Below, piece after piece: positions 5,228 through 6,074 of a DNA stretch of 6,074 nt. Position 1 is the first letter of the stretch, and each line of letters begins with the position of its first letter. A program made the position numbers and the translations under genes. The notes under the pieces were generated by a model. It ran no database searches and was not told the origin of the DNA. It saw nothing but the letters and a program-made list of their open reading frames with translations. The DNA comes from Oscillospiraceae bacterium (GTDB lineage Bacteria > Bacillota > Clostridia > Oscillospirales > Acutalibacteraceae), in contig WRDE01000137.1 in NCBI GenBank assembly GCA_009783605.1, positions 1 to 6,074 of the forward strand. The letters run 5' to 3'.

Positions 5228-5548
5228 ATGACTACTGTTCAAATGTTATCCCGGGACGGCGAATGGCGCGGTTTCCGGATCACCGGGCACAGCGGCTATG
5301 ATTCCCCCGGCAACGACATTCTCTGCGCCGCCATCTCATCCGCGGCGGCGCTGATCGCCAACCTGCTGACCGAACAGCTCGGCTGTAAAGCGGTCACGAA
5401 ACAGCGCGACGGGTATCTGCTGTTCTCCCTGACCTGCTCGGCGGCCTGCCGGGCGCGGCAGCCGTTAGAGGCTTTCGCCGATCATATCCGGCAGCTGGCC
5501 GAACAATATCCGAAACATTTACGCATAACAATACTGGAGGTATACTGA
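5228..5548 (+). CDS. prp: Ribosomal-processing cysteine protease Prp
   Basis: Prp (YsxB in Bacillus) is a cysteine protease that removes the N-terminal extension of ribosomal protein L27. The protein is 106 aa, the normal size. The catalytic motif GHSGYDSPGNDILCA holds the His (H21) and Cys (C33) that make up the dyad in this family, with the usual 11 residues between them. The gene lies between rplU and rpmA, its conserved place in Firmicutes. It has only a weak ribosome binding site (GGCGG, 5214-5218, 9 nt before the ATG), so translation may depend on coupling to rplU and be lower than that of its ribosomal neighbours, which would suit a processing enzyme. The rpmA ribosome binding site lies inside its last codons. 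The substrate site is intact in the L27 encoded next door. Confidence 0.95.
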   Translation: MTTVQMLSRDGEWRGFRITGHSGYDSPGNDILCAAISSAAALIANLLTEQLGCKAVTKQRDGYLLFSLTCSAACRARQPLEAFADHIRQLAEQYPKHLRITILEVY

Positions 5549-5549
5549 T

Positions 5550-5576
5550 ATGTTACAGCTCAATATTCAACTATTC
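5550..5576 (+). other. Prp-cleaved N-terminal extension of L27
   Basis: The first nine codons encode MLQLNIQLF. In Staphylococcus aureus the equivalent extension is cut off after the Phe so that the mature protein starts AHKKG; mature L27 function needs this removal. The matching sequence here and the intact Prp gene next door make cleavage after F9 very likely. Confidence 0.85.
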
Positions 5577-5831
5577 GCCCATAAAAAGGGCGTCGGCTCG
5601 ACCAAAAACGGCCGCGATTCCGAATCCAAACGCCTCGGCCCCAAACGCGCCGACGGGCAGTTTGTGCTGGCCGGCAACGTGTTAGTGCGCCAGCGCGGCA
5701 CCCATATCCATCCCGGCAACAACGTCGGCATCGGCTCCGACGACACCCTGTTCGCCCTCACCAGCGGCACCGTCCGGTTCGAGCGGATGGGCAAGGACCG
5801 CAAACGGGTGAGCGTTTACGCCAATGCATAA
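5550..5831 (+). CDS. rpmA: 50S ribosomal protein L27 (precursor)
   Basis: L27 sits in the large ribosomal subunit, with its N-terminal tail reaching the peptidyl transferase centre. The precursor is 93 aa. It starts with MLQLNIQLF before AHKKG, the Firmicutes-type extension that Prp cuts between F9 and A10. The rest is typical L27: GSTKNGRDSESKRLGPKRADGQ, then NVLVRQRGTHIHPGNNVGIGSDDTLFAL split across residues about 43-70, and a C-terminal GTVRFER segment. GGAGG (5536-5540) lies 9 nt before the ATG, and the start is one base after the prp stop codon, so the two are tightly coupled. It is the last gene of the operon; the GTPase gene obg, often next in Clostridia and Bacilli, does not follow. 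Confidence 0.97.
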   Translation: MLQLNIQLFAHKKGVGSTKNGRDSESKRLGPKRADGQFVLAGNVLVRQRGTHIHPGNNVGIGSDDTLFALTSGTVRFERMGKDRKRVSVYANA

Positions 5832-5850
5832 TGCTGAATGCTAAATGCTG
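5830..5850 (+). repeat. Three tandem copies of a 7-bp unit
   Basis: AATGCTG, AATGCTA and AATGCTG follow one another directly after the rpmA stop codon, and the start of a fourth, diverged unit (AATTATC) follows. The array is short and non-coding; it may be a slippage-prone heptamer repeat of the kind found between genes in some bacteria. Confidence 0.6.
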
Positions 5851-5877
5851 AATTATCGGGGTAGATAAGAAACAGCG

Positions 5878-5910
5878 CGGGCGGCCGATTGGCCGCCCGT
5901 GTTATTGTTT
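5878..5910 (+). terminator. Intrinsic terminator of the rplU-prp-rpmA operon
   Basis: CGGGCGGCC (5878-5886) and GGCCGCCCG (5891-5899) form a perfect 9-bp stem with a GATT tetraloop, extended at the base by a G-U and a C-G pair. TTATTGTTTT (5902-5911) follows. The tail overlaps the stop codon of the minus-strand XRE gene, so the hairpin may serve both converging units, although the minus-strand tail (TGTTTCTT) is only modestly T-rich. Confidence 0.85.
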
Positions 5911-6074
5911 TAAATGCTCGATGATATCGGAAACTTCACAATTTAAGACAAAACACAGCGCGTCAAGGGTTTTTGTGCTGATATCTTTTCCGTGCTTTAT
6001 GCGGTGTATGGTATTCGCCGAAAGCCCTTCTTTGTATAGTAAGTGGTATTCGGTTATATTTTTAGCCAGCAAAG
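5902..6074 (-). CDS. XRE-family (Cro/C1-type) regulator, C-terminal part, cut by window edge
   Basis: Reading the minus strand from the right edge gives 56 residues to a TAA at 5904-5902. They include LLAKNITEYHLLYKEGLS, NTIHRIKHGK, STKTLDALCFVLNC and VSDIIEHLKQ. This is the HTH_26-like XRE pattern: a first helix, the recognition helix around SANTIHRIKHG, then a leucine-rich helix and a short D-I-I-E close. Only the N-terminal few residues seem missing, so the full protein is probably about 65-70 aa, a single HTH domain. It differs from the XRE protein at 4111-4320 and is not a duplicate. It converges on rpmA across the shared terminator. Its target cannot be judged because its promoter is outside the window. 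Confidence 0.85.
   Translation of the reverse strand, partial: LLAKNITEYHLLYKEGLSANTIHRIKHGKDISTKTLDALCFVLNCEVSDIIEHLKQ

Noticed and set aside
1..6074. CRISPR array, tRNA, rRNA, insertion sequence or phage genes
   Set aside because: I found no regularly spaced repeats, no cloverleaf or CCA-ended candidates, no transposase-like reading frame with terminal inverted repeats, and no phage structural genes.

Overview
The window looks like a chromosomal segment of a moderately GC-rich Gram-positive bacterium of the class Clostridia (Oscillospirales-like is my inference). The evidence is the gene order rplU-ysxB(prp)-rpmA, the Firmicutes-type L27 with a short N-terminal extension cleaved by Prp, strong AGGAGG-type ribosome binding sites, and TTGACA/TATAAT-type promoters. 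The housekeeping genes are GC-rich, with C or G at most third positions. Three accessory genes (positions 17-838, 970-1653 and 4421-4705) are clearly AT-richer, so the window alternates between core and acquired-looking DNA.

Layout from left to right. A MORN-repeat protein (17-838) and an unrecognised cysteine-motif protein (970-1653) lie in tandem. A 183-base gap follows, with a short perfect hairpin and a long imperfect inverted repeat (1721-1799) just ahead of the pnp ribosome binding site. pnp (1837-4053) encodes a complete polynucleotide phosphorylase and ends at a strong intrinsic terminator. A compact divergent module comes next: a small XRE-type regulator on the minus strand (4111-4320) and a small lipocalin-like protein on the plus strand (4421-4705). 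They share a 100-base control region with two related 17-bp palindromic operator candidates embedded in face-to-face promoters. A good sigma-A-type promoter (4746-4774) then drives a structured leader of about 120 nt and the operon rplU (L21), prp (L27-processing protease) and rpmA (L27). This operon ends at a terminator that overlaps the 3' end of a second XRE-type gene on the minus strand, cut by the window edge.

How the parts work together. Prp matures L27 by removing its first nine residues, so the second gene of the L21 operon processes the product of the third. The L21 leader and the pnp leader hairpin are the two likely RNA-level control points. The XRE regulator probably represses both itself and its divergent neighbour. 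Two usual neighbours of these core genes in Clostridia are not adjacent here: rpsO is not upstream of pnp, and obg is not downstream of rpmA. I see no tRNA, rRNA, CRISPR array, transposase or phage structural gene. The strongest leads are the pnp leader inverted repeat, the divergent XRE switch and the foldable L21 leader. None amounts to a demonstrated new system.
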